A program made the position numbers and the translations under genes. Of a DNA stretch of 64,000 nt, positions 1 to 8,487 are shown in pieces (within the stretch, counting starts at the first letter, position 1; each line of letters opens with the position of its first letter). This DNA is from Acetobacter conturbans. GTDB taxonomy: Bacteria; Pseudomonadota; Alphaproteobacteria; Acetobacterales; Acetobacteraceae. The notes under the pieces were generated by a model. It made no database searches and was not told where the DNA came from. It was given only the letters and a program-made list of their open reading frames with translations. The stretch is from contig NZ_WOSY01000008.1 in assembly GCF_011516755.1 (NCBI RefSeq), forward strand, positions 1-64,000. The letters run 5' to 3'.

Positions 1-1
1 G

Positions 2-646
2 TATCGTGATCAGGCTGATATCCCATGGCGTGATCTGCCGACGCGTTTCACTGACTGGAAAAACGTTCACAGACAACTGCGTCGCTGTTGCTAAAGGGTT
101 GTGATCGAGCGCATTTTCGAAATCTGACTGTCGATCACGACAGTGAATACAAGATGATCGACGGGACGATTGTCTGTGCGCACCAGCACAACGCGGGTGT
201 CCGTAAAAAAGGGGCACGGATCAGGTATTGGGCACTCCTCTGGCGGACGGATCACGAAAATCCATGCCGTTGTCGATGCTACACGAAAGACCCTCGCCCT
301 TTCCCTGACACCCGGTCAGAGAGCCGATATTACTGAAGCAGAGCCATTTCTGGATGAAATAAATCCCCAGGTCTTTATAGCTGAGAAGACCTATGATGCT
401 GATCCACTCATCGAAAAGCTCGAAGAACAACAGATCACAGCGGTCATCTTTTCAAAGAAAAATCGCCGTAATCCACACACAATCCGCTTCTCGCTGTACA
501 AAAGGAGAAACGAGATCGAACGCTTCTTCGTTAAACTGAAGCAGTTCAGAGGCGTAGCAACACGCCATAACAAATTGAAATCAACATTCCTCGCAGCAGC
601 CCAACTTGTCTCTGCCGTCATCGGCCTAACTGACGACAAGCCGTAG
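2..646 (+). pseudogene. IS5-family transposase, frameshifted and cut by window edge
   Basis: The reading starts before the window in frame 2 (residues of the type DIPWRDLPTRFTDWKNVHRQ, an IS5 N-terminal helix region). It hits a stop near position 90, continues in frame 1 from about 88 through a MIDGTIVCAHQHNAG segment holding the first catalytic Asp, and returns to frame 2 from about 200. There GGRITKIHAVVDA, the TPGQ segment and the C-terminal RNEIERFFVKLKQFRGVATR (third acidic residue) are read to the stop at 646. All DDE landmarks are visible but need two frame changes, so no full-length transposase can be made without frameshifting. The closest family is IS5, IS427-like group. The downstream terminal repeat was not resolved. 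Confidence 0.75.
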
Positions 647-745
647 TTGTTTACTGTTTTTCTTGACAAGGCCTCAGGCATACAGGCAGGCAGTTGCTGC
701 GGCTAGATTAGGCAGATTAAGGGCACGGTCAGGATTATCAATTCC

Positions 746-1855
746 GTGATCGCTTTTTCTCCTGATCAAGCCCTCACATTTGGGGCACTGTTGGTGGTGT
801 TCCCTTTCGCCACGAAAGACAGCTTCCTGACCTTGCTGACATCCTATGGCTGGAACGCCATGATAGCGCTTTCCTTCCAGCAGTCTTCTGAGAGTGATCT
901 GCTTCCCGGTCGCGTTATTTCCCAACAACGTGGTCTTCTCGCTGTCATCACGGAAAAAGGTCTCCTACAAGCAGATACTGCGGGACGGCTCCTCCATACA
1001 TCGGATCCACTGGAGAGACCTGCGATTGGCGACTGGGTTGCGTGCCAGCCGCGTCTGGATGAGCAACGCGCCACAATTCACGCCGTAATGCCCCGCATGA
1101 CCTGCTTCGTCCGCAAAGAAGTCGGCAGACGTCTTCAGGTGCAGGTCATTGCCGCCAACATTGATGTGGCATTTCTTGTCATGACGATGGGCAAGGATTT
1201 CAATCTGTCTCGTCTTGAGCGCTACCTGACTCTCACGACAGAAAGTGGCGCCAGACCTGTCGTCGTTCTGACCAAGGCAGACCTGTGCGATGATATTGAG
1301 CCCATCGTGGCGTCGGTCAGAACCTGCGCTCCATCGATTGACCTCCAAGTCGTGTCCGCTCTTGAAGGCAAAGGTCTTCAGGAGATTGCCTCATACCTTA
1401 CCGGACAGCGCACAGGTGTCATGCTGGGAACATCGGGCGCAGGAAAGTCGACACTCCTGAACGCCCTGATGGAAACAGAACATGCAGCCACAGGACCGGT
1501 CTCAGCGCACGGTGGGCAAGGAAGGCACACCACGACCCACCGGGAGTTGGTCTGCCTACCCTCGGGCGGTCTGCTCATTGACACGCCGGGCATGCGGGAA
1601 CTGGGAATGGTCAATGCCCGCGAGAGCCTTTTCGCAGCCTTTGCTGATCTTACTGCGGAAATCGAGGTGCTTGCTCAGCAGTGTCGTTTTCGGAATTGTC
1701 AGCACGAGGTCGAGCCTGGCTGTGCGGTTCGGACCGCCTGCGAGGATGGACGGTTTGATGAACGTCGCTGGAACAACTGGATCAAGCTGAAGCACGAAAT
1801 CGCTCATCAACAGCAGAAGAAAGATTCTGCTGGCAAAAGGACGTCACGGCGGTAG
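746..1855 (+). CDS. rsgA: Ribosome small-subunit-dependent GTPase RsgA
   Basis: Circularly permuted GTPase that helps mature the 30S subunit by acting near the decoding site. Visible in order: an N-terminal OB-fold region (about residues 40-115), the G4-type LTKADL, the P-loop GTSGAGKST (about residue 230), the G3 motif DTPGMREL, and a C-terminal zinc knuckle with Cys-x5-Cys-His-x5-Cys spacing. The longest reading uses GTG at 746 and is 369 aa. The conserved N-terminus (YGWNAMI) suggests the true start may be the TTG at 833, giving about 340 aa, close to the family length. Mobile-element debris lies on both sides, so its original promoter may be lost. The family assignment is firm; the start is not. 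Confidence 0.9.
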   Translation: MIAFSPDQALTFGALLVVFPFATKDSFLTLLTSYGWNAMIALSFQQSSESDLLPGRVISQQRGLLAVITEKGLLQADTAGRLLHTSDPLERPAIGDWVACQPRLDEQRATIHAVMPRMTCFVRKEVGRRLQVQVIAANIDVAFLVMTMGKDFNLSRLERYLTLTTESGARPVVVLTKADLCDDIEPIVASVRTCAPSIDLQVVSALEGKGLQEIASYLTGQRTGVMLGTSGAGKSTLLNALMETEHAATGPVSAHGGQGRHTTTHRELVCLPSGGLLIDTPGMRELGMVNARESLFAAFADLTAEIEVLAQQCRFRNCQHEVEPGCAVRTACEDGRFDERRWNNWIKLKHEIAHQQQKKDSAGKRTSRR

Positions 1856-2185
1856 CATTTCCGCCTCAAGCGACTTTGACGGAAATCAAAGTGGAGCAAT
1901 TAATCTGGCAGAGAGCGCGAAGCGTCAGGAACGATGCCTCGCTTTGCCAGTCCCGGTCGAGGAGTGCTGACTGCGGCCACGTCTCAGGCCGGAATTTCGG
2001 AGTGGACGTGCCGCTGTCATTTTCTCGATGAAACCGGAATGGCAGGGCTGGGTCACGCAGAAGGATTAGAGTGAAGGTCTGTCACCACGGCGTGGGGGAG
2101 CCGTTTTAATTGAGGCTAGCCCAAGGTGGCACAGCACTCTGGCTTCTTCCCATCAGAAGGAGCCGAATGATGACAGAGACCCTGT
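1856..2185. other. Gene-free stretch downstream of rsgA
   Basis: About 330 bases without a convincing reading frame on either strand. The segment near 1900-2060 has GC-rich coding-like texture but is broken by stops in all frames, as expected for decayed mobile-element DNA. No terminator or RNA gene was recognised. Confidence 0.4.
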
Positions 2186-2190
2186 GTATC

Positions 2191-2325
2191 GTTGCGATCA
2201 GCCCCCTTCGCCAGTGACTGTTTGATGATATGGCAGTCGGTCAGTTCTCACAGGAGACGCAACGCAACTACCTTCGCGATGTCGGCAATTTCGCCACGTT
2301 TCTGACCAATCTCCCGACATGGTGA
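2191..2325 (+). pseudogene. N-terminal scrap of a tyrosine recombinase
   Basis: Reading through one stop (TGA at 2215-2217), the frame gives ISPLRQ, then LFDDMAVGQFSQETQRNYLR, then DVGNFATFL before a second stop at 2323. This is the start of the SAM-like N-terminal domain of phage-type integrases, particularly the recombinases that travel with IS91-type elements and begin SPLRQR-hDDM-hR-S-KTQ-Y-R-V. Only about 40 residues survive; the catalytic Arg-His-Arg-Tyr domain is absent. It is a dead fragment that abuts a transposase scrap. Confidence 0.5.
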
Positions 2326-2389
2326 GGACGGAGGAGGTTCGCCCGTTCCCGATCGAGCAGAACGCGGCGGCCATGCCGACGCTGATGAT

Positions 2390-2602
2390 GAACCGCCACC
2401 CGACAGCCAGCTCATGTGGTGCTCGGATACTCACGAATTCCGGCAGGCTTACAACGCTCAGGCTGTCGTCTGCACCGATGGCTCTCAACTGATCGTGACA
2501 ACCGGCGTTGTCGCTAAATCAGCCGAGATGCCTCTTTCCGCAGCTTTGCCACCGACATGGCCTTTACGACCCGGGAGAAGATCCTTTATCCGCCCCCACT
2601 GA
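2390..2602 (+). pseudogene. Transposase scrap (IS1182/IS5-like)
   Basis: The reading around 2414 contains HEFRQAYNAQAVVCTDGSQL followed by IVTTGVV. This matches the central segment (…YNAQAVVDADSQVI…) of IS1182/IS4-type transposases, just before the second catalytic Asp. Frame is lost soon afterwards and nothing of the C-terminus is intact. No terminal repeats were found. It sits directly downstream of an integrase scrap, marking a scrambled recombination hotspot to the left of the aromatic gene cassette. Confidence 0.5.
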
Positions 2603-2692
2603 CTGTCGCTCAGACTATACCGCCACATTTACGTATTTCCTCTGAAAAGCAGGGAGAAAACATCATGGAACGAGATTACAAGGCTCATACCG

Positions 2693-3412
2693 TCATACGT
2701 TAGCTGACGACACACCCTGCGAATGGCTACTGCCTAAACCGCTGACAATGAACGAGATAACTTCCTGCATGAGATGGTGTGCATCTTCAGCATTGTAGGC
2801 ATCCGGCATCAAGTCCTCCATTCGATGAGTGTCCGACAGAGCATACAAGTATGTGCCGATCATCAGAGTCATGCGCCACTGCACATCGATGCGGGCCAGG
2901 TGGGGCAGGGCATCGTGTAAGGCCTCGACATAGAGATGCGTCGACTCGTCATAGGCCTGTTTACGAAGGTCATAGGACAGGTTCGGAGGCTCCGTGTGTA
3001 GTCTGGCGTGCAGCCTCAGGTAGGCGCGACCCTGTGCCGTGGCACGCAGGTCCAGCACGGGCTGGAGGAAGGCTTCCACGAGGGCGGCCACGTCGCGCGC
3101 TAGTCCTCGTCTACGGAGTTGGCTCAGATTTTCGATGCGGCAATCGGCGATGACAGTCGCACGTCGGAGGAAGGTCTCGCTGAAGAGCCCGAACTTGGAG
3201 CGAAAGTAGTAAGTGATCAGCGCCTGAGTGATGCCTGCATGTTCCGAAATCTCACGCATGGTCGTCCCAGCGTAGCCATTATCGGCAAAGATCATTTCGG
3301 CGGAGTTAAGGATATCGGCGCGAACCTGTCGCTTCCCCCCCTCCGGACGGCCTGGTCGCTTCGCCGCCGGTTCGGTTACTGCGAGACCTCGACGGCCTGA
3401 TATCCCACTCAC
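2693..3412 (-). CDS. TetR-family transcriptional regulator
   Basis: A 239-aa one-component regulator with GTG start. After a basic N-terminal tail (KRPGRPEGGKR) comes the TetR helix-turn-helix at about residues 30-75: AEMIFADNGYAGTTMREISE followed by HAGITQALITYYFRSKFGLF. The remainder is the helical ligand-binding and dimer domain, with a TetR_C-like segment (RAYLRLHARLH…). It is divergently transcribed from the Rieske oxygenase gene with a 248-bp AT-rich spacer holding two inverted repeats. By context it probably controls that operon in response to an aromatic ligand; that is inference. The family call is firm, the ligand unknown. Confidence 0.88.
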   Translation of the reverse strand: MSGISGRRGLAVTEPAAKRPGRPEGGKRQVRADILNSAEMIFADNGYAGTTMREISEHAGITQALITYYFRSKFGLFSETFLRRATVIADCRIENLSQLRRRGLARDVAALVEAFLQPVLDLRATAQGRAYLRLHARLHTEPPNLSYDLRKQAYDESTHLYVEALHDALPHLARIDVQWRMTLMIGTYLYALSDTHRMEDLMPDAYNAEDAHHLMQEVISFIVSGLGSSHSQGVSSANV

Positions 3413-3455
3413 GCCGCCTGCACCTGAACGTTGAAGTGACCAACAGCATCATAAA

Positions 3456-3480
3456 ATGCACATATATTAGGCTTGTGCAT
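3456..3480. promoter_or_regulatory. Inverted repeat in the tetR/oxygenase spacer
   Basis: ATGCACA, 11 bases, TGTGCAT: perfect 7-bp arms lying 44-68 bp upstream of the tetR start. The symmetry and position suit an operator for the TetR protein, but no footprint or family consensus supports this, so it is a candidate only. Confidence 0.3.
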
Positions 3481-3603
3481 ATTTTGTGGTCTGCTTTCGA
3501 GGTTCGCGGAAACGAATGTACAAAAAACGCGCATTTCTGGCTTGACTCGATCCATAATGTCATCGCTAGAGTTATTTATATGAGCGGCTAAATAGATTAT
3601 GTC

Positions 3604-3623
3604 AATTATATAGTCGTATAATT
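3604..3623 (+). promoter_or_regulatory. Candidate operator over a TATAAT box for the oxygenase operon
   Basis: AATTATA, six bases, TATAATT is a perfect 7-bp inverted repeat. Its right arm contains a consensus -10 hexamer TATAAT (3617-3622), 38 bases before the ATG at 3661. The -35 region is poor. An AGGAG ribosome site lies at 3651-3655. A repressor bound here would block the promoter, fitting control by the divergent TetR protein (inference). Confidence 0.35.
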
Positions 3624-3660
3624 AATTATGCCAACAACCCGTAGCCTGTGAGGAGACCTC

Positions 3661-4719
3661 ATGTCTGTCACAACCCTTTCCGCTCATCAGCCAATAACCG
3701 CCCAGGACGGCTGTCGTGATCCAGTCATGCTCAACAGCTGGCACGTCGTGGGCTTCGCCACAGACTTCGTTCCTGACACCATCTATCCGGTGCGACTGCT
3801 GGAGCGCGATCTGATCGCCTGGCGCTCTGCCGAGGGCACCATCCATGTATGGGAGGATTTGTGCATCCATCGTGGCGCTCGACTGTCGAAAGGCTGGATC
3901 AAGAACGATCGGGTCGTCTGTCCATACCATGGCTGGCAATATGATGGGACAGGCCGCTGCACACTGATGCCAGCGGCTCCAGACGAAACACCGATGAAGA
4001 AGGCGGTCGCTTTTCCCTATCGCGCGGTCGAGCGCTACGGGTTCGTGTGGGTATGCCTTGGCGAGCCGTTCGAAGATATTCCAGTCTTCCCGGAGTGGGA
4101 CGATGAGCATTTCCTGAAGGTCCACAACGGTCCCTACAACTATGCCGCCAACGGGTTCCGGGCGATTGAGAACTTCATCGACGCCAGCCACTTCCCGTTC
4201 GTCCACGCTGGCCTCAACGGCGTGATGGAGAACCCGGACCGGCTCGAACCCTATGAGGTGCATGAAGTCGAAACCGGGCTGCGTTCCTCGGAAGTGCAGG
4301 TCTTTCAGCCATGGGGCGACGCACGCGGTATTCCATTGATGGCTTTCTACACCTACTACGCCTTTCGCCCTCTGGTGGCCTATTTCTCCAAGCGCACTCA
4401 ACAGGCAGATGCCAAGGGTGACATCGTTTCGGAAGAATCCGACCTCTTCACCACCTTCTTCACTGCCCAGCCGGTCGATGAGAAGACGACGATCGTTCGC
4501 GTTTGCGCAGCGATGAACATGCAGCCGCATCCAGATCCGAAGGTCGTACGCGACAGAGCTGACGTGGTCTACAGCCAGGATCGTGAAATCGTCGAGACAC
4601 AGCGGCCGGAACGTATCCCGACTGAACTGCGCTACGAACTTCATCACCGAACCGACCTGATGGGTCAGCGCTATCGGACCTGGCTGCGCGCCAAGGGCAT
4701 CTCCTATGGCGTCATCTGA
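3661..4719 (+). CDS. Rieske non-heme iron aromatic oxygenase, large subunit (VanA-like)
   Basis: A 352-aa oxygenase of the vanillate O-demethylase/phthalate dioxygenase type (single-subunit class). It binds a Rieske [2Fe-2S] cluster through Cys68-x-His70 and Cys87-x2-His90. Mononuclear iron is held in the segment NFIDASHFPFVH, with Asp174, His177 and His182. Enzymes of this class hydroxylate or O-demethylate aromatic acids using electrons from a partner reductase. That reductase is the next gene, overlapping by 14 bp. ATG is preceded by AGGAG at good spacing. The exact substrate cannot be read from sequence. High GC contrasts with the AT-rich spacer upstream. Flanking IS debris suggests acquisition by transfer. 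Confidence 0.88.
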   Translation: MSVTTLSAHQPITAQDGCRDPVMLNSWHVVGFATDFVPDTIYPVRLLERDLIAWRSAEGTIHVWEDLCIHRGARLSKGWIKNDRVVCPYHGWQYDGTGRCTLMPAAPDETPMKKAVAFPYRAVERYGFVWVCLGEPFEDIPVFPEWDDEHFLKVHNGPYNYAANGFRAIENFIDASHFPFVHAGLNGVMENPDRLEPYEVHEVETGLRSSEVQVFQPWGDARGIPLMAFYTYYAFRPLVAYFSKRTQQADAKGDIVSEESDLFTTFFTAQPVDEKTTIVRVCAAMNMQPHPDPKVVRDRADVVYSQDREIVETQRPERIPTELRYELHHRTDLMGQRYRTWLRAKGISYGVI

Positions 4720-5659
4720 CTCATCGCTGCGGCTGCGGCTCGTCGAGATCGCTTATGGCGCGCCGGGGATCAACCTGTACCGTTTCGCCTCGCTCGATGG
4801 CGCGGTGCTCCCGGATTTCGCACCGGGCGCGCATGTCGATCTCGAGATCACGCCAGACACGGTGAGACAGTACTCGCTACTGTGGCCACAGCCTTCGCCT
4901 GAGCGCTACGAGATCGCGGTGCAGGATTCGCCTGAGGGTCGAGGTGGCTCGGGGATTTGGCATCGGGAAACGGTTGTCGGTGGGATTTACTGCCTTTCCG
5001 TTCCGCGCAACCATTTCCCACTCGATTTGGCTGCATCCGCGCCGTACTGCCTGTTCGCCGGTGGCATCGGGATCACACCGATCATATCGATGTATCGTCA
5101 GCTCGTGGCTAAAGGCTTGTGCGTAAAGCTCCATTACTGGACACGCGGTCCAGAAGCGGCGTTGTTCCGCGAAGAACTAGCGGCGGCTCGGGATGGCAGC
5201 GTGCTGTTGCATGATACTTCCAGCGTGGCTCCGCGTCTCGCCGACATTCTCCCCGGCGTGTCGGAGGGCACCCTGCTGTATTGCTGCGGGCCCGGACGTA
5301 TGATCGACGCGTTCGATGCGCTGACGGCGGAACGTCCTCTTGCACTCGTGCATCGCGAGCGGTTCGCTGCTGCTCCGCTCGACACCACTCCGACCGACGG
5401 CTTCTCCATTCGGCTGATGCGCTCCAAACGCACCCTCGAGGTAGCGCCGGAAGAAACCGTTCTGAGCGTCTGCCTCGCAGCCGGCATCGACCTTCCCTAC
5501 TCGTGCGAGGAGGGGGTCTGCGGTGCCTGTGAGGTGCGGGTGCTGTCGGGCCAGATCGATCATCGCGACCAAGTGCTCTCGGCCACTGCCAGAGCCACCG
5601 CTGACACCATGATGGCCTGCTGTTCACGCGGACTGACCACCCTGGAACTTGACCTTTGA
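4706..5659 (+). CDS. Oxygenase reductase: FMN/NAD(P)H domain plus [2Fe-2S] ferredoxin (VanB-like)
   Basis: A 317-aa phthalate-dioxygenase-reductase-type protein. Visible in order: flavin-binding RQYSLL (about residue 52), nucleotide-binding GGIGITP, and a C-terminal plant-type ferredoxin domain with Cys-x4-Cys-x2-Cys (CEEGVCGAC) and a fourth Cys in MMACCSRG. It passes electrons from NAD(P)H through flavin to its own [2Fe-2S] cluster and on to the Rieske oxygenase. Its start lies inside the end of the oxygenase gene, so the two are translated together. Length and domain order match VanB-type reductases. Confidence 0.88.
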   Translation: MASSDSSLRLRLVEIAYGAPGINLYRFASLDGAVLPDFAPGAHVDLEITPDTVRQYSLLWPQPSPERYEIAVQDSPEGRGGSGIWHRETVVGGIYCLSVPRNHFPLDLAASAPYCLFAGGIGITPIISMYRQLVAKGLCVKLHYWTRGPEAALFREELAAARDGSVLLHDTSSVAPRLADILPGVSEGTLLYCCGPGRMIDAFDALTAERPLALVHRERFAAAPLDTTPTDGFSIRLMRSKRTLEVAPEETVLSVCLAAGIDLPYSCEEGVCGACEVRVLSGQIDHRDQVLSATARATADTMMACCSRGLTTLELDL

Positions 5660-5690
5660 ACTGGCCATACCGCGCCTTCAGGAGCTTCCC

Positions 5691-6932
5691 ATGAAGAACA
5701 ACTTTCGCGTGGCAATCGTCGGCGGTGGCATCGGCGGCGTCGCGCTGGCCCGCAGCCTTGATCGTCTCGGGATCGACTGCCATCTGTTCGAGCGCGCCTC
5801 CACCTTCGGTGAGATCGGTGCTGGCGTTCAGATCACGCCCAATGCCGTCAAGGTCCTGCAGGCCCTTGGCCTGGAAAGTGAACTGGCCCGCGTCGGCTTT
5901 CTCCCCGAGGCGATGGTCGGCTTCAACTGGCAGAGCGGTCAGGAGCTGTTTCGCACACCTCTGCGTGACACTTGCCCAGACCTCTTCGGTGCTGCGTTCT
6001 ATCACGTCCATCGCGCCGATCTGCATGCGATGCTGGCCAAGGACATTCCCGCCGAACGGGTGACGCTTGGTCTTGCCTGCACTGGATTGCGTCAGGAAGG
6101 CGACAAACCGGTGGTCTGTTTCGAAGACGGCAGCGAGTTTGCGGCCGATCTTGTGGTGGGTGCCGATGGCGTGCGCTCTGTAATTCGCGCTTCGCTCTGG
6201 GGTGATGAGCCAGCAAGCTACACCGGGCATATGTGCTGGCGCGCGCTGGTGCCGGTCCAGTATCACCCGCTGCCCTACGTCACGCCAACATCCGCCTTTT
6301 GGATGGGCCCGAAGGGTCACGTCGTGACCTATTACGTGAAAGGGGGTGCGATGGTGAATATCGTCGCGGTCAACGAGAATCACGACTGGATTGAGGAATC
6401 GTGGACCGTCAAGAGTGAGCAGGCTGAACTGATCGGCGCCTTTACGGGCTGGAACGAGAACCTGATCCGCTTGTTCCAAGACACCGACCCCGACCAAATC
6501 TACAAATGGGGATTGTTCGACCGCGATCCGATGACACGGTGGTCGCAGGACACTGTCACGCTTCTCGGCGATGCCGCCCATCCGATGTTGCCTTTTCTTT
6601 CGCAGGGCGCTGCGATGGCGATCGAAGATGGCTATGTCCTGGCTGAGGCTCTCGACACGTTCGGAACTGACCAACTCCGCGCCGCGCTCGAGGCGTATGA
6701 AGCCGAGCGCCGTCCCCGCACCGCGCGCGTGCAGCTTGAGGCGCGCGAACGTGGCCGAACTTATCATCTTTCCTCGCCCGAAGCCTTGCGCGAGCGTGAT
6801 CTGGCTTTTCAGCGCGAGCAGGCGGACAATCCTAACGCGGTCGGGATCAAGGCAGAGTGGGTTTACCAGTACGATGCCCGTACGTGCCGCGACCGCTTCC
6901 ACACTGCGTCTACACTGGTCGTGGCATCTTGA
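5691..6932 (+). CDS. FAD-dependent aromatic monooxygenase (salicylate/3-hydroxybenzoate hydroxylase type)
   Basis: A 413-aa flavoprotein hydroxylase. The Rossmann GxGxxG is in VAIVGGGIGGVALARSLDRL (residues 7-26), the DG motif in VVGADGVRS (about 165), and the GD motif in LLGDAAHPMLPFLSQGA (about 290-305), the substrate/FAD signature of salicylate 1-hydroxylases and 3-hydroxybenzoate 6-hydroxylases. The ATG at 5691, with AGGAG just upstream, is preferred over an upstream in-frame start. It lies 31 bp after the reductase gene, so the three genes form one operon: the Rieske system probably makes a phenolic acid that this enzyme hydroxylates again before ring cleavage. No ring-cleavage dioxygenase is present in the window. 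Confidence 0.85.
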   Translation: MKNNFRVAIVGGGIGGVALARSLDRLGIDCHLFERASTFGEIGAGVQITPNAVKVLQALGLESELARVGFLPEAMVGFNWQSGQELFRTPLRDTCPDLFGAAFYHVHRADLHAMLAKDIPAERVTLGLACTGLRQEGDKPVVCFEDGSEFAADLVVGADGVRSVIRASLWGDEPASYTGHMCWRALVPVQYHPLPYVTPTSAFWMGPKGHVVTYYVKGGAMVNIVAVNENHDWIEESWTVKSEQAELIGAFTGWNENLIRLFQDTDPDQIYKWGLFDRDPMTRWSQDTVTLLGDAAHPMLPFLSQGAAMAIEDGYVLAEALDTFGTDQLRAALEAYEAERRPRTARVQLEARERGRTYHLSSPEALRERDLAFQREQADNPNAVGIKAEWVYQYDARTCRDRFHTASTLVVAS

Positions 6933-7011
6933 GCATCATGCCATTGCCCTATCTCCGAACTCTTGCTGATCTTGATCCCTTCAATAGTTGGTCATTATTG
7001 GCATGACAGAG

Positions 7012-7195
7012 GCTCTGTTGCCTAAACCGACGATTGGTAGAGCTGATCTCTTTGAATGATCGTTATTTTACCGGATGGGTTCTGTGTTTGGAGTTCCGAG
7101 CACGGTGAAGCGATCAAGTTCGACAACACGGACATGAAATTCTGTGATCTGGCAGTCAAAATCCCCTGCTATCAGACGGTGACCCAGAAGCTGGA
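7012..7195 (-). mobile_element. Probable IS end with transposase C-terminal scrap
   Basis: At 7012 the sequence GAGGCTCTGTTGCCTAAA resembles the terminal repeat of many IS elements (GGCTCTGTTGC…). Reading inward on the minus strand, residues LGHRLIAGDFDCQITEFHVR followed by VVELDRFTVLGTP resemble the C-terminal tail of a transposase type widespread in alphaproteobacteria. The frame is not open further in. Assignment to a named IS family is not secure. Confidence 0.35.
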
Positions 7196-7284
7196 GAGTT
7201 CGAAAACCCCTTCTTTTCTGGCCGGATGACGACTAGAGCTCTTTGATATCGCTATATGGAGAGAATCGTGAATAGGGTTTTTCG

Positions 7285-7690
7285 AACCCATCACTTACAT
7301 CCGGACGCAGGAAGGCTGGATTTATCTGTCTGTCGTGCTTGATCTTTTCTCAAGCCGGGTGATCGGATGGGCCTTGGATGCCCTCATGACCACGGATCTT
7401 GCCATCAGGGCCCCCAGGCAAGCCATAAACCGTCACAAATCCGCCTCGTGTGTGCCTCCACCACGCAGATCCCGGCAGTCAGTATTGCTCAGATGAGTAT
7501 CGCAGGGTTCTTGTTGATCAAGGCTGCATTGTTTCCATGAGCGGAAGGGACAATGCGGTCACGTAGAGCTTTTTCAAACCCTAAAGGCCGAACTTCTATG
7601 GCGATAGAACTGGAAAACACGCCATGACGTCAAACAAACGGTAAATCATTATATCAGTAATTTCTACAATCCGAAAAAGCGTCCTTCAGC
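7285..7690 (+). pseudogene. IS3-family transposase OrfB remnant
   Basis: The frame starting at about 7285 reads TYIRTQEGWIYLSVVLDLFS and then SRVIGWALDALMTTDLAIRA. This is the first catalytic Asp region of the rve integrase core of IS3-family OrfB proteins. Later, in other frames, come the second-Asp region (DPGSQY near 7470), KAELLW (near 7585) and NFYNPKKRPSA just before 7690, the usual C-terminal signature. At least three frame breaks and internal stops make it dead. It is cut off exactly where the IS6 element begins. Confidence 0.65.
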
Positions 7691-8487
7691 GGAGATGTCA
7701 CGTTAACTGGCAGGGGATATAGGAAGGCCACTGCCGGGGTTTTCAGGCTATGAGAGCGGTTGCGTTGTTCCATTGGGCGAATGCCCGGACACGATGGACG
7801 TGGCGGGAGATCGCGTTGTCGATGGAGGCGGGCGGGACGAAGAGATTGCGAATGGCGGAGAAGATGGAGACGAAACGCTGACAGCTGCCGGGGGAGCGGA
7901 ATTTCTGCATGACCCGCTCCTGCTTTCGCAACGGCAGATGACTGTTCTCCGCTCGGTTGTTCAGCCCCTTGTGGGACAGATGCCGGATCGATGATTTCAG
8001 CTTGCGCCTGGCCGCGCCATAGGAAGCCAGCTTGTCCGTGACCATGCGTTTCGGGCGGGCGCCCTGCCTTGCCAGCAGTCGGGTCAGCAGGCGCTTCGCG
8101 GCCTTTGTATTCCGCCTTGTCTGGAGGATTTCGTCCAGGACGTAGCCGTCCTGATCAACGGCGCGCCACAGCCAGTGTGGCTGGCCGCGAATGACGATCC
8201 GCACCTCGTCGAGATGCCAGATGTCTCCACATTCCGCAGGTTTGCGGCGCAGGGAGCGGGCGAAGGCCGTCCCGAACTTCCGGCTCCAGCGGCGGATGGT
8301 TTCATAGGAGACGATGATCCCACGCTCGAGTAGCATCTCCTCGATCAGACGGAAGCTCAGCGGAAACCGGAAATACAGCCACACCGCATGCGCGATCAGC
8401 TCCTGCGGGAAACGATGTCGCTTGCAGCTCACACACGCCTTGCTCATCGCCGCCGTCTACCATACCGGAGTTTATGTGACATCACCG
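7691..8487 (-). mobile_element. IS6-family insertion sequence with terminal inverted repeats
   Basis: The ends are GG(A/T)GATGTCAC(G/A)T(T/A)AACT, reading inward from 7691 on the plus strand and from about 8487 on the minus strand: 14 of 17 positions agree. The 0.8-kb length and a single transposase gene fit IS6. No target duplication is visible: the left flank is an IS3 remnant, the right flank an IS5 remnant. This suggests that the element joined two formerly distant sites by replicative transposition or recombination. Confidence 0.7.
7743..8447 (-). CDS. IS6-family transposase
   Basis: A 234-aa DDE transposase. A zinc-finger-like/HTH N-terminus (SCKRHRFPQELIAHAVWLYF) is followed by the IS6 hallmark FRLIEEMLLERGI and YETIRRWSRKFG. 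The catalytic segments are HLDEV (first Asp, about residue 78), VTDKLASYGAA (second Asp) and NRAENSHLPLRKQERVMQKF (Glu). It is full length with no frame damage, so it could be active. It catalyses replicative insertion of its element. Confidence 0.92.
   Translation of the reverse strand: MSKACVSCKRHRFPQELIAHAVWLYFRFPLSFRLIEEMLLERGIIVSYETIRRWSRKFGTAFARSLRRKPAECGDIWHLDEVRIVIRGQPHWLWRAVDQDGYVLDEILQTRRNTKAAKRLLTRLLARQGARPKRMVTDKLASYGAARRKLKSSIRHLSHKGLNNRAENSHLPLRKQERVMQKFRSPGSCQRFVSIFSAIRNLFVPPASIDNAISRHVHRVRAFAQWNNATALIA

Noticed and set aside
674-928. Minus-strand frame with CPKCEG before rsgA as a zinc-ribbon gene
   Set aside because: Only one Cys pair, no start context, and it overlaps the probable rsgA N-terminus.
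5109-6902. 597-codon open frame antisense to the reductase and FAD monooxygenase genes
   Set aside because: Shadow frame in GC-rich DNA; both sense genes carry complete cofactor motifs.
2730-7029. Shared GCCTAAACCG at 2730 and 7020 as direct repeats bounding the aromatic cassette
   Set aside because: Only 10 bases agree, and the left copy encodes part of the TetR protein; chance or local composition explains it.
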